Origin: Bryobacterales bacterium
GTDB lineage: Bacteria > Acidobacteriota > Terriglobia > Bryobacterales > UBA6623
Length of the DNA stretch: 36,957 nt
Assembly (NCBI GenBank): GCA_022826925.1
Contig: JAJDTX010000118.1
Coordinates: 1-36,957 of the forward strand
Direction of reading: 5' to 3'
Both the position numbers and the translations under genes were made by a program. Under the pieces are notes generated by a model, which had not been told where the DNA came from, searched no databases, and saw only the letters and a program-made list of their open reading frames with translations. This document shows, in pieces, positions 17,937 to 25,223 of this stretch (position 1 is the stretch's first letter; every line of letters begins with the position of its first letter).

Positions 17937-18121
17937 CTGGAGCGTCACGAGGCAAGTTGGCAGCTAACTCGTTGGCACGAACGGATTCTTCCCGCCGCCG
18001 CAACTCTGCGTCCGGCACTCGGCCTCCGAGTCGAAGCGATGGACTCTAGGCCCAGCCCGAAGCTGCGGAGCCGCCCAGACCCAGTAACTCACTCATAGAA
18101 AAGATCCTCCGTTTGAGACTT

Positions 18122-18136
18122 GCCAGAACTTCTGGC
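18122..18136. promoter_or_regulatory. 15-bp palindrome upstream of the antitoxin gene
   Basis: GCCAGAACTTCTGGC consists of 7-base arms around a single base. It lies 87 bases before the antitoxin start. Ribbon-helix-helix antitoxins usually autoregulate by binding palindromes, so it is a candidate operator; this is inference. Confidence 0.35.
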
Positions 18137-18142
18137 GATCCT

Positions 18143-18176
18143 TCTTGCTTGGTCGTCTTCGTGCCGACTAGCAAGA
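18143..18176 (+). other. stem-loop upstream of the antitoxin gene
   Basis: TCTTGCT (18143-18149) pairs with AGCAAGA (18170-18176), and GGTCG (18151-18155) with CGACT (18165-18169, one G-T pair), with one bulged T and a 9-base loop. No T-run follows it. It may be an operator-like dyad or a weak terminator for the upstream receptor gene. Confidence 0.35.
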
Positions 18177-18223
18177 TTCCCGTGTGACACTGTTTACGTG
18201 ACTTCTTCGAGGTAGCGTCGGGG

Positions 18224-18475
18224 ATGAAGAAGATCACCATTGCCTTGCCGGACGATCTGGCTCGGTGGCTCCGTGTCAAAGCAGCCGAGGAGGACCGCAG
18301 CGTATCCCGATGGCTTGCCGAGCTGCTTGACGGGATGCGGCTTGACGACGACGGCTATGAGGTCGCGATACGCCGCTACTTGGAAACGAAGCCGCGCAAG
18401 CTAGACTGGCCCGGCGGTCGCAGGCCGACGCGCGAGGAGTTGCATGACCGCCCCGGTCACAAGCGCTTCGCGTAG
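18224..18475 (+). CDS. orphan VapB-type ribbon-helix-helix antitoxin
   Basis: The 83-residue protein begins MKKITIALPDDLARWLRVKA, the beta-strand and first helix of a ribbon-helix-helix DNA-binding domain, followed by SVSRWLAELL. Its C-terminal half (RYLETKPRKLDWPGG and REELHDRPG) matches VapB-type antitoxins that normally precede a PIN-domain VapC toxin. An ATG at 18444 overlaps the antitoxin end exactly where a toxin would start, but it opens only about 22 codons and no PIN-domain sequence follows. Instead the convergent sulfatase gene overlaps by 19 bases. The toxin therefore appears lost, and the antitoxin may act as a solo regulator or be decaying. The start has a GAGG about 10 bases upstream and GGGG directly before the ATG. 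Two dyads lie upstream at 18122-18176. Confidence 0.75.
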   Translation: MKKITIALPDDLARWLRVKAAEEDRSVSRWLAELLDGMRLDDDGYEVAIRRYLETKPRKLDWPGGRRPTREELHDRPGHKRFA

Positions 18476-20289
18476 ATGTAGAAGGCCCCCCGCTCGGTCC
18501 CGTCCTCGCTAAGGAAGCGGCTGTGCATCGTCGTCTTGCCTGCGGGCAGCTCCATCTCGATGGACGCGCTGGAGGCGCCAGACTCTACCGGCACGGTCTC
18601 TTCCAGCTCTCCGATGCGGAGTGTCGCCGTGTTCGCCTCGATCGGGAAGTTGGCGGGCTCGTCACGCTGGTATAACTCGAATTCATAAGTGCCCGCTTGC
18701 GTGACTTGGATGTTCCAAGTCCCGTTCACGGCCGGGGCGCGGGAGACATGGCCTTGGTTCCATGGCACCTGCACTGAATCGTCCGGCGGGAGCCAGTCGT
18801 GGGCGGTGATCCGCGCCGGATTCTCGGCATCCGAGCCGATATCAAGATAGACATGCTGCTCGAAGCGATCACCGATATGCTCCCACCACGCGTCGTACTC
18901 CGCGCGTAGCGCGGCGACCGTTTCGGGATTCTCGGCGGATATGTCCGTCAGCTGGCCCGGATCGGATTGGATGTCGTAGAGCTCCTGCCCGTTCACGAGT
19001 CGGTGCTGTTCCGTCATGACGGAACTCTTGCGCCAGCGTTCCGGGAACCGGATGCGCTGGGAATGCACGACCAGCGTCCGGTCTGCCCAGTCCCCGCCCC
19101 GCAGCAGCGGCAGCAAGCTCGTGCCGTCCCAGTCCAGGTCTCCCCGCGGCGGCGTGCCGGCTGCGTCCGCGAAGGTCGGCAGGACATCGATGTGCGCAGC
19201 AAGATTCGCGACATCCCGGGGAGCTCCCAAGTTTCCGTCGGGCCAACGCACGAAGAACGGCACCCGATGGCCGCCGTCATACTCGGACCCCTTCCTTCCG
19301 CGCATCCCGGCGTTGAAGCCCTGCCACGCGCCTTCGGATTCTTCCTTGGCCGCCCGCGCGAGCAGCTCCGCGTTGGTCGAGCCCACCCTCTGCGTCGGGT
19401 GCGTGTTGGTCACGCCGGCCGCAGAGCCGTTGTCGGTCATGAAGATCAGCAGGGTGTTGTTCGCGATGCCAAGCTCGTCCAGTTTCGCCGTCAGGCGCCC
19501 CATGTTGTCGTCGATGTTCTCGATCATGCCGTAGAACTTGTCCATCGGACTGGGAACGCCATTGTCGGCGTACGGCTTCGAATACGACTCGTCGACCAGG
19601 AACGGCCCGTGCGGGGCGTTCGTCGCCACGTAGACGAAGAACGGGCTCGGGTCCTCGGCTTGCTGCTCCTCGATGAATCTCAGGGCGTTGTCAAAGAACA
19701 CGTCCGTGCAGTAGCCCTCGTAGGCGGTCGGCTCGCCGTTGTGCCAATAGGTGTCGTCGAAATAGTCGTTGCCCCAGTAGTCCGGCGTCTGGCCGACGCC
19801 GCCACCGCCGTGGTAGACGGCCTCTTGGAAGCCTCGGTCGATCGGACGGTAGGGCGAGTTGTCGCCCAGGTGCCACTTGCCGAAGAAGCCCGTCGCATAG
19901 CCGGCCTCCGAGAGCACGTCGGCGAACGAGGTCTCCTCGCGGTGGACGATCGAACGCCCCATGATCGTGTGCCAGACGCCGGTGCGCGAGGAGTATCTTC
20001 CGGTGATCAGGGCCGATCTGGTCGGCGAGCAAGTGGGGTCGACGTGGAAGTTTGTCAGCCGCACGCTCTCAGCGTGCAGCGCATCCAGATTTGGCGTTCG
20101 GATCATCGAATTGCCGTGTGCGCCGACCTCGCCGTAGCCTTGGTCGTCGGTCATCACGAGGATGATGTTCGGCCGGCTGTCGACCGGTGCGGTCGCGCAG
20201 CCTGCGGCTAGTAGCAGGGCTGCCAGCGCGAGCGCTAGCGGTGCGGGTACGTCAAGCGGACGGGGCTGGCGGTTGCAAGGATTAGCCAT
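18457..20289 (-). CDS. sulfatase, lipoprotein (formylglycine-dependent, type I)
   Basis: Type I sulfatases hydrolyse sulfate esters with a formylglycine made from the Cys of CxPxR. Here CSPTR has Cys87, followed by SALITGRYSSR. Metal-binding MTDDQGYGE (Asp48, Asp49), GKWHLG (Lys138, His140) and FMTDNGS are all present. The N-terminus has a signal peptide ending in a lipobox LLLAAGC (Cys31), so the enzyme would be membrane-anchored and periplasmic or surface-exposed. After the catalytic domain a C-terminal beta-sandwich of about 90 residues (NGTWNIQVTQAGTYEFELYQ onward) may bind substrate. No formylglycine-generating enzyme gene is in the window. It is divergent from a TonB receptor across about 110 bases, suggesting co-regulated desulfation and uptake. 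The specific substrate cannot be given. Confidence 0.93.
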   Translation of the reverse strand: MANPCNRQPRPLDVPAPLALALAALLLAAGCATAPVDSRPNIILVMTDDQGYGEVGAHGNSMIRTPNLDALHAESVRLTNFHVDPTCSPTRSALITGRYSSRTGVWHTIMGRSIVHREETSFADVLSEAGYATGFFGKWHLGDNSPYRPIDRGFQEAVYHGGGGVGQTPDYWGNDYFDDTYWHNGEPTAYEGYCTDVFFDNALRFIEEQQAEDPSPFFVYVATNAPHGPFLVDESYSKPYADNGVPSPMDKFYGMIENIDDNMGRLTAKLDELGIANNTLLIFMTDNGSAAGVTNTHPTQRVGSTNAELLARAAKEESEGAWQGFNAGMRGRKGSEYDGGHRVPFFVRWPDGNLGAPRDVANLAAHIDVLPTFADAAGTPPRGDLDWDGTSLLPLLRGGDWADRTLVVHSQRIRFPERWRKSSVMTEQHRLVNGQELYDIQSDPGQLTDISAENPETVAALRAEYDAWWEHIGDRFEQHVYLDIGSDAENPARITAHDWLPPDDSVQVPWNQGHVSRAPAVNGTWNIQVTQAGTYEFELYQRDEPANFPIEANTATLRIGELEETVPVESGASSASIEMELPAGKTTMHSRFLSEDGTERGAFYIYAKRL

Positions 20290-20401
20290 GGCGTTTCGAA
20301 TGAACGTACCATATAAGCGCCGCTCCGGCCCAGATGCTCGCGTCGCTCCTCGCCGTGTCTAAGGTCCAACGGAGAGCCTCCAGATCCGCAGGGAGCCGGT
20401 T
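20290..20401. promoter_or_regulatory. divergent promoter region, sulfatase / TonB receptor
   Basis: The 112 bases between the two divergent starts include an AT-rich patch (20311-20316; TTATAT on the minus strand), a candidate -10 for the sulfatase. GGGAG at 20391-20395, six bases before the GTG at 20402, is a good ribosome-binding site and decides the receptor's start. Confidence 0.4.
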
Positions 20402-22789
20402 GTGCCTCACCCCCGACGTATAGGGTTTCGCCTTGGTTTGCTGGTCGCCCTCTGGGCTGCCGGGCAGGGAGTGGAGGGATTGGCGCAGCGAATGGAGGGG
20501 CGGGTTGACGTTGTGGTAGTTGACCCGTCCGGGCGGGGTGTCGAAGCGCGCGTAGAGATCGCTTCGCGCAGCCCCCAGTTCGCCGCCGCGGCGCGTGCCG
20601 ACGCGGAGGGACGTGCCACCTTGCACCGCATTCCCCCGGGGATCTACAGAGTTACCGCAGAGCATGCTGGCTTCGAGACCGCGGAGCAGAGGATTGAGGT
20701 GCGTTCCTCGGTGCCGAAATCGGTCCGGGTCGTCATGGAGATTGCCGCGCTCCGCCAGGCAGTGACAGTCGCGGCGGCCCCGTTGTTCGATCCGCTGAAT
20801 CCGTCTCCGGCGGTGACGGTCGGTCGCCAGGACCTGGACCGCATGCTGGGCACGACCCTCGGTCGCAGCACGGTCGACGTCGTAACGACGATGCCGGGCT
20901 GGCTGCTTGAAGCCAACGCTGTCCTGCACCCGCGCGGATCGGAGTACGACACGCAGTATGTGATCGACGGCATGCCCATCTACGACAACCGGTCGATCGC
21001 GTTCGCGCCTGCGTTCGAGAACAGCGAGTTCGAGGCAGTCAACGTGCGCACGGCCGGAATACCGGCCGAGTACGGGCGCAGGCTTGGAGGCGTGATCGCG
21101 CTGGACACGCGCCGGGTGGGAGCGCTTGGACACCACTCGGATGCGAGCCTGGCACTTGGCAGCTACGGCAATCGGATCGGCGCGCTGACCCACCAGTACA
21201 ACCGGCGTGGCGGGGAGTTCTCGATCGGGATGCACGGTGGCGCGACGGAGCGGTATCTGGATCCTCCTTCGCTCGAGAACTTCACGAACAAGGCCAGCGC
21301 GGGCGGTGGTAACGTGCGATTCGCCACCGATCTGAAGCGGCTCGACAGGCTGACCTTCTACGGCAGGACGAACCGCACCGGGTTTCTGGTTCCGAACGAC
21401 TTGGTCCAGCAGGAGGCTGGGCAGCGACAGGACAGGCGCTCGCGCGAGTCGGCAGCCCAAGTCCACTATCAAGGCGCTTTGTCGGCCAGCGCCCTCGTCT
21501 CCGTGCGCGGGATGGTTCGCGATCTGTCCAGCGGGTTGTGGAGCAACCCCCATGCGACGCCCGTCTTTGCCCGGCAGGATCGGGGCCTCCGCGAGGGCGT
21601 CGTGATGGCCGACCTGACCGTAGACGGCGAGCGGCACACGCTCAAGGTCGGAGGGGACGTTCGTTCGCTGTCGTTGCGGGAACAGTTCCAAATGGCCGAA
21701 CCCGACGAACTGCCGGAACTGGACCTGGATTTCCGCGCCCGGGAGCGCGGCCTAGAGGCCAGCGCGTTCGTGCAGGATGCGTTCCGCATCGGCAACTTCG
21801 CTGCCAGCGTGGGCCTGCGCCTTGATCGCTACAGACTGCTCGTCGAGGACACGGCGCTGAGTCCGCGCTTGGCCGCGAGCTACTTCATCCCTCGCGTTGG
21901 ACTGCAGGTCTATGCTTCGTACGACCGAATCTTCCAGCCGCCCCCGACTGAGAATCTGCTCCTCAGCAGCGCGGGAGCGCGCTTGGGACTCGGTGCCGTG
22001 GAGGGCGTTCTAGCCGTGCCGCCGAGCCGTGCGAATTTCTTCGAGGCCGGGGTGCGCAAGCCGCTCGGGGACGCACTGCGCCTCGACGTGAAGCATTACT
22101 GGCGCTCGTTTCGCAATTCGATCGACGACGACGTCTTCCTCAACACCGGCCTGTCTTTTCCGATCACCTTCGACTCGGCGCAGGTCGAAGGCACCGAGGT
22201 GCATCTCGAACTGCCGCACTGGCGCGGCATCTCGGCTGTGGTCAGCTATGCCAACATGCTCGGCGTAGCCTCGTCGCCGGTAACCGGCGGCCTGTTCATC
22301 GAGGGCGGCGAAGCTGAGGAGCTGCGCGGGGTCGTCGAACGGTTTCCGATCTCGCAAGACCAGCGCAACACGGTGGCTGCCATGGTCCGCTTCGAGATCC
22401 ATCCCCGGGTTTGGGTCTCCGCTGGCGCGCGTTATGGGAGTGGCCTGCCGGTCGAGCTAGAGGACGATGACGATGATGACGACGATGATGACGATAATGG
22501 CGACGAGGAGGAAGAGGACGGCGGTGCAGAGGAAGAGCTTGGGCAGGCAGTGCCCCGCGCGATCCAAGATCAAATCGATCTCGAGCGCGGTCGGGTCCGG
22601 CCGAACCTGAGCCTCGATTTTTCGGTCGGCGCGCTGCTGTGGAGGCTGGGCTCCCGCTCTGCCACGCTGCAGTTTGACATCCGTAACCTGACCGATCGTC
22701 TCAACGTGATCAATTTCACCGGCCTGTTCTCGGGTACCGCGCTCGCGCCCGGCCGCCAGGCAACCGTACAACTGCGCGTGCGGTTCTAG
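20402..22789 (+). CDS. TonB-dependent receptor with regulatory-like N-domain and poly-Asp loop
   Basis: A GTG start with GGGAG six bases upstream gives a signal peptide (RRIGFRLGLLVALWAAGQG) and 795 residues. Residues ~30-115 form a carboxypeptidase-regulatory-like domain (VVVVDPSGRGVEARVEI ... GIYRVTAEHAGFE). The plug follows, with VTVGRQDLDRMLG, YVIDGMPIYDN and IPAEYGRRLGGVIAL. The barrel ends QATVQLRVRF. Near residue 685, in a segment YGSGLPVELE that usually leads to an outer loop or turn, there is a run of 11 aspartates and a further Glu-rich stretch. The gene faces away from the sulfatase, whose products it may import. Thirty-one bases after its stop begins the left inverted repeat of the Rpn element. 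Confidence 0.92.
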   Translation: MPHPRRIGFRLGLLVALWAAGQGVEGLAQRMEGRVDVVVVDPSGRGVEARVEIASRSPQFAAAARADAEGRATLHRIPPGIYRVTAEHAGFETAEQRIEVRSSVPKSVRVVMEIAALRQAVTVAAAPLFDPLNPSPAVTVGRQDLDRMLGTTLGRSTVDVVTTMPGWLLEANAVLHPRGSEYDTQYVIDGMPIYDNRSIAFAPAFENSEFEAVNVRTAGIPAEYGRRLGGVIALDTRRVGALGHHSDASLALGSYGNRIGALTHQYNRRGGEFSIGMHGGATERYLDPPSLENFTNKASAGGGNVRFATDLKRLDRLTFYGRTNRTGFLVPNDLVQQEAGQRQDRRSRESAAQVHYQGALSASALVSVRGMVRDLSSGLWSNPHATPVFARQDRGLREGVVMADLTVDGERHTLKVGGDVRSLSLREQFQMAEPDELPELDLDFRARERGLEASAFVQDAFRIGNFAASVGLRLDRYRLLVEDTALSPRLAASYFIPRVGLQVYASYDRIFQPPPTENLLLSSAGARLGLGAVEGVLAVPPSRANFFEAGVRKPLGDALRLDVKHYWRSFRNSIDDDVFLNTGLSFPITFDSAQVEGTEVHLELPHWRGISAVVSYANMLGVASSPVTGGLFIEGGEAEELRGVVERFPISQDQRNTVAAMVRFEIHPRVWVSAGARYGSGLPVELEDDDDDDDDDDDNGDEEEEDGGAEEELGQAVPRAIQDQIDLERGRVRPNLSLDFSVGALLWRLGSRSATLQFDIRNLTDRLNVINFTGLFSGTALAPGRQATVQLRVRF
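22460..22537 (+). repeat. GAY-codon microsatellite encoding an acidic tract
   Basis: Eleven consecutive Asp codons (alternating GAC and GAT), then Asn-Gly and a mixture of Asp, Glu and Gly, lie inside the second TonB receptor gene (Asp688-Asp698 and following). Mixed use of both codons argues against simple slippage of one unit and for some selection of acidity. Confidence 0.8.
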
Positions 22790-22820
22790 ATCGCCGAGCC
22801 GGCCGAAACCGCCGACGGGA

Positions 22821-22850
22821 CATAACGGTTGGCTCAGTTCGCGGACCGTG
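22821..22850 (+). repeat. left terminal inverted repeat
   Basis: CATAACGGTTGGCTCAGTTC begins this repeat. Its reverse complement with five mismatches is found at 24355-24384. It contains a degenerate palindrome GTTCGCGGAC. Confidence 0.6.
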
Positions 22851-23052
22851 CGGTAGCCCGCGGGCAGGCCGAGATACGCTCCCCGTTGTCGGCGCGCGCG
22901 CCGCCGGCGCTGGGCTCAACGGCCTGCGCCGGGACCGGAACACGCCTCGGAGCCGCTGTCGGTGCCGGACCCCTCGGTGCGCTACAATCCCGCCTTCTGC
23001 GGCCGCTTCCCGCCGTGCCAGCTCCGCACCGGCCGAACTCCCGCAACCCGCC

Positions 23053-24036
23053 ATGACTGCCATCGACCAGGGCCTGCAGCGCGATTCCGCTTTCAAGCTC
23101 TTCGTGCACCACCAGACCTTTATCCGCCACCTGCTTCGGGCTTATCCATTGCGCGGCATCGACGAATGCGAGGTCGTGGCGATTGACGCCGGCAATGCCA
23201 ACCTCGTCGTTGCGGACGGCCAAGGGCAGCGCTTGGCTGACGCCGTCTGGCGATTGACGCTAGCCGATGGCGAGATCGTCTACCTGCTGGTCGAATGCCA
23301 GGCCGCGATCGACCCGTCCATGCCGTTCAGAATGCTGCACGCGGCGGCGGGCATGTATCTGATCCTGAGCCAGAATCCGCCGCGCGAGTCGGGCTATGCG
23401 GTCTCATTGGTGCCGCGCGTGAAGCATCTGATCATCTACAGCGGCAAGCGGCCCTGGACGGCGGTCGGCGAGGTGGGGCAGGCGATCAAGGTGCGCAGCT
23501 TGGAGGAGGAGCGAGACATACCCAGCATGGAGTGCCCGCTGCTGGAGCTGTGGCGCTGTCCGGACCCGGGCGGGGAGCAGAACCTGGCGGTGCTGCTCGG
23601 GCGCCTGCAGCGCTGTGACAGTCCCGAAGCGTTGCGGGCGGCGGCGGAGCCGCTAAAGAGGTGGCCCCGGAGCGAGAGCCAAAGTGCGCTGGGCAGGGCC
23701 TTCGCGGTCTGGGTTTCGGAAGTGCTGATCCCGGATCTGGGCGTGACGGACGCAGTCAAGAGCTATGATCTTAAGCAGGTACTAGACATGCTGGAAACCG
23801 AGAGCCTGACATGGGCGGATCGCATGCGGGCCGAGGGCCGTGACGAGGGCCGCCGCGAGGGCGAGCGGAAGCTGCTGCTCCGGCAAGCACGGATCCGTTT
23901 CGGCGAGGCGCTGGCGCGCAGCCTTGCGGCAAGGCTGGAAGAGATTGCTGAGGTGGAGCGCTTGGAGGAGGTCGGCGAATGGCTGCTGGTATGCGACAGC
24001 GGAGACGCTCTGCTCAGCCGGCTCGGACAGCACTGA
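23053..24036 (+). CDS. Rpn/YhgA family PD-(D/E)XK nuclease (putative transposase)
   Basis: Rpn proteins are DNA endonucleases that promote RecA-independent recombination. The N-terminal ~200 residues match the family: FKLFVHHQTFIRHLLRAYPL, then catalytic-type Asp63 (RLADAVWRL) and Glu81-x-Gln83 in YLLVECQ, followed by MPFRMLHAAAGMY and the hydrophobic HLIIYSGKRPW. The C-terminal ~90 residues, with a charged GRDEGRREGERKLLLRQARIRFG helix and a DUF4351-like tail (EEVGEWLLVCDSGDALLSRL), are also typical. All three nuclease residues remain, so it may be active. A TACAAT (-10-like) at 22983-22988 could drive it; no strong ribosome-binding site is seen before the ATG. It is flanked by inverted repeats and lies between unrelated operons. 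Confidence 0.85.
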   Translation: MTAIDQGLQRDSAFKLFVHHQTFIRHLLRAYPLRGIDECEVVAIDAGNANLVVADGQGQRLADAVWRLTLADGEIVYLLVECQAAIDPSMPFRMLHAAAGMYLILSQNPPRESGYAVSLVPRVKHLIIYSGKRPWTAVGEVGQAIKVRSLEEERDIPSMECPLLELWRCPDPGGEQNLAVLLGRLQRCDSPEALRAAAEPLKRWPRSESQSALGRAFAVWVSEVLIPDLGVTDAVKSYDLKQVLDMLETESLTWADRMRAEGRDEGRREGERKLLLRQARIRFGEALARSLAARLEEIAEVERLEEVGEWLLVCDSGDALLSRLGQH

Positions 24037-24354
24037 GCGCGCAGCGGGGATCGCTGGACCCGGCGCGGATTGCCCACGCGCTGGCCTGGGCAGGCCGGTG
24101 AGTTCAAGCCCTGCAAGGCTTGGTACAAGCCGACCGGGTCGATTCGCTGTACAGCTCGGAAGGGGCAGCGGGATCGGTGCCGCTCGGGCTACCGTTCGGA
24201 GGCCGCCAACGGCCGCTTCCAGCTCCTTCTGATGGCGTTCGCGGAATCGCGACGAGGCATCCGGACAGCATCTTGCAGTGTTTCGAGCGGGTGGGCTGCT
24301 CCCGCCCGACCTCTCTGCGGGCCCGCCCGACAGGAGTTTCAGCTCAACCACGCA
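24037..24354. other. non-coding right flank of the Rpn element
   Basis: No coding region, RNA gene or promoter can be supported in these 318 bases; the ORFs in both directions lack family signatures. The stretch ends in the right inverted repeat. Confidence 0.4.
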
Positions 24355-24384
24355 TACGGTTCGCGAACTGAGCCTAACATTATG
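24355..24384 (-). repeat. right terminal inverted repeat
   Basis: On the minus strand this reads CATAATGTTAGGCTCAGTTC and continues GCGAACCGTA, matching the left repeat at 25 of 30 positions. It contains the perfect palindrome GTTCGCGAAC and lies 24 bases before the next gene's start. Confidence 0.6.
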
Positions 24385-24407
24385 AGAGAGTTGCCGGTCC
24401 ACCAGCC

Positions 24408-25214
24408 ATGAGGGTTCAATTCGTTCGCGGCATGCTCGCGCTGCTCGCCTTCGCGTTTGCCGTACAGGCGCAGAGCCGCGCAGTCTTCCTCACGGACGGC
24501 ACGCGCCTAGATGTTCGCGAGTACGAGGTGGTCGACGACCGCGTGCGCTACTTCAGCTCCGAGCGCGGCCAGTGGGAGGAGGTCCCGGTCTCGATTGTCG
24601 ATCTTGAGCGCACTAACGTCTACAACAGGACCCGGAGCGCCGAGTTCGAGCAGCGGCAGGCGGAGGAGCGCCGAGAACGGCTGGCCGAACGGCGAGCGCG
24701 GACAGAGCTGCACTCCGTGCCCTTGGACGACGGCGTCTATTATCTGCGCGGGCGGGAACCGGTGCCGGTCGAACAGGTCTTCTATGAGATCGACCGCAGC
24801 ACCGGACGATCCTTCCTGAATGTAATCGCACCGATGCCGGTTATTGCCGGCAAGCGCACGTTGTCCATCGAGGGGCTGTCTGCCAGCACGGTCACCACCG
24901 ACGAGAAGCCGGCTTTCTATATCCGCTTGGACAGCTTTTCGCGCTTTGGCATCTCGCGGATCGAGCCGGAGCGCAAGAAGGACAGGCGCATTGTGCAGCA
25001 GATATACACGGTTCCGAGGTCAGACGAGCAGTTCGAGGCGCAGGATGAGGTCGAGATATTCCGGCAGCAGCTGGCTCCGCTGGTCTACAAGGTATGGCCG
25101 GTTGCACCGCTGCCGGCGGGCGAGTACGCGATCGTGGACTTCACCCCGGGGGAGTCGGACTTGCGCGTATGGGCTTTCAGCCACCGGCCGGGTGGACAGG
25201 CCGATGCTCGCTAG
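24408..25214 (+). CDS. secreted protein of unknown function, first gene of the exporter cluster
   Basis: The 268-residue protein has a clear Sec signal peptide (hydrophobic GMLALLAFAFAVQAQS, cleavage after AQA). After it comes a small beta-type segment, AVFLTDGTRLDVREYEVVDD, reminiscent of short SH3-like folds in secreted acidobacterial proteins. A charged helix rich in Arg and Glu (about residues 75-105) and a beta-rich C-terminal half follow. No catalytic motif or known family was recognised. It lies nine bases upstream of the membrane-fusion lipoprotein gene and is probably co-transcribed with the exporter, perhaps as a periplasmic accessory or cargo-related protein. Its start lies just outside the Rpn element, whose insertion may have replaced or modified the operon's promoter. 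Confidence 0.75.
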   Translation: MRVQFVRGMLALLAFAFAVQAQSRAVFLTDGTRLDVREYEVVDDRVRYFSSERGQWEEVPVSIVDLERTNVYNRTRSAEFEQRQAEERRERLAERRARTELHSVPLDDGVYYLRGREPVPVEQVFYEIDRSTGRSFLNVIAPMPVIAGKRTLSIEGLSASTVTTDEKPAFYIRLDSFSRFGISRIEPERKKDRRIVQQIYTVPRSDEQFEAQDEVEIFRQQLAPLVYKVWPVAPLPAGEYAIVDFTPGESDLRVWAFSHRPGGQADAR

Positions 25215-25223
25215 CGGGGCGGA

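Larger units (their letters stand above)
22821..24384. mobile_element. candidate small mobile element: Rpn nuclease gene within terminal inverted repeats
   Basis: Two 30-base sequences at 22821-22850 and 24355-24384 are imperfect inverted repeats of each other (25 of 30 matching, with GGCTCAGTTCGCG exact). They enclose only the Rpn-family gene at 23053-24036 plus about 200-300 non-coding bases at each side. The element of 1564 bases fits neatly between the receptor stop (22789) and the next gene's start (24408). No target-site duplication is evident beside the repeats. Rpn/YhgA proteins are annotated as putative transposases or recombination-promoting nucleases, so an inverted-repeat-bounded unit is plausible, but mobility is inference. 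Confidence 0.5.

Noticed and set aside
18967..20211. 414-codon open frame antisense to the sulfatase
   Set aside because: It mirrors the sulfatase coding frame, has no domain signature, and the sulfatase carries all catalytic motifs.
22460..22537. Poly-Asp run as a sequencing artefact
   Set aside because: The frame is maintained on both sides and the codons alternate irregularly between GAC and GAT, unlike a homopolymer or assembly error.
24341..24384. Resemblance to the 3' half of a group II intron domain V (CATACGGTTCG)
   Set aside because: The matching 5' half with the AGC triad, domain VI and any reverse transcriptase are absent; the terminal inverted repeat explains the sequence better.
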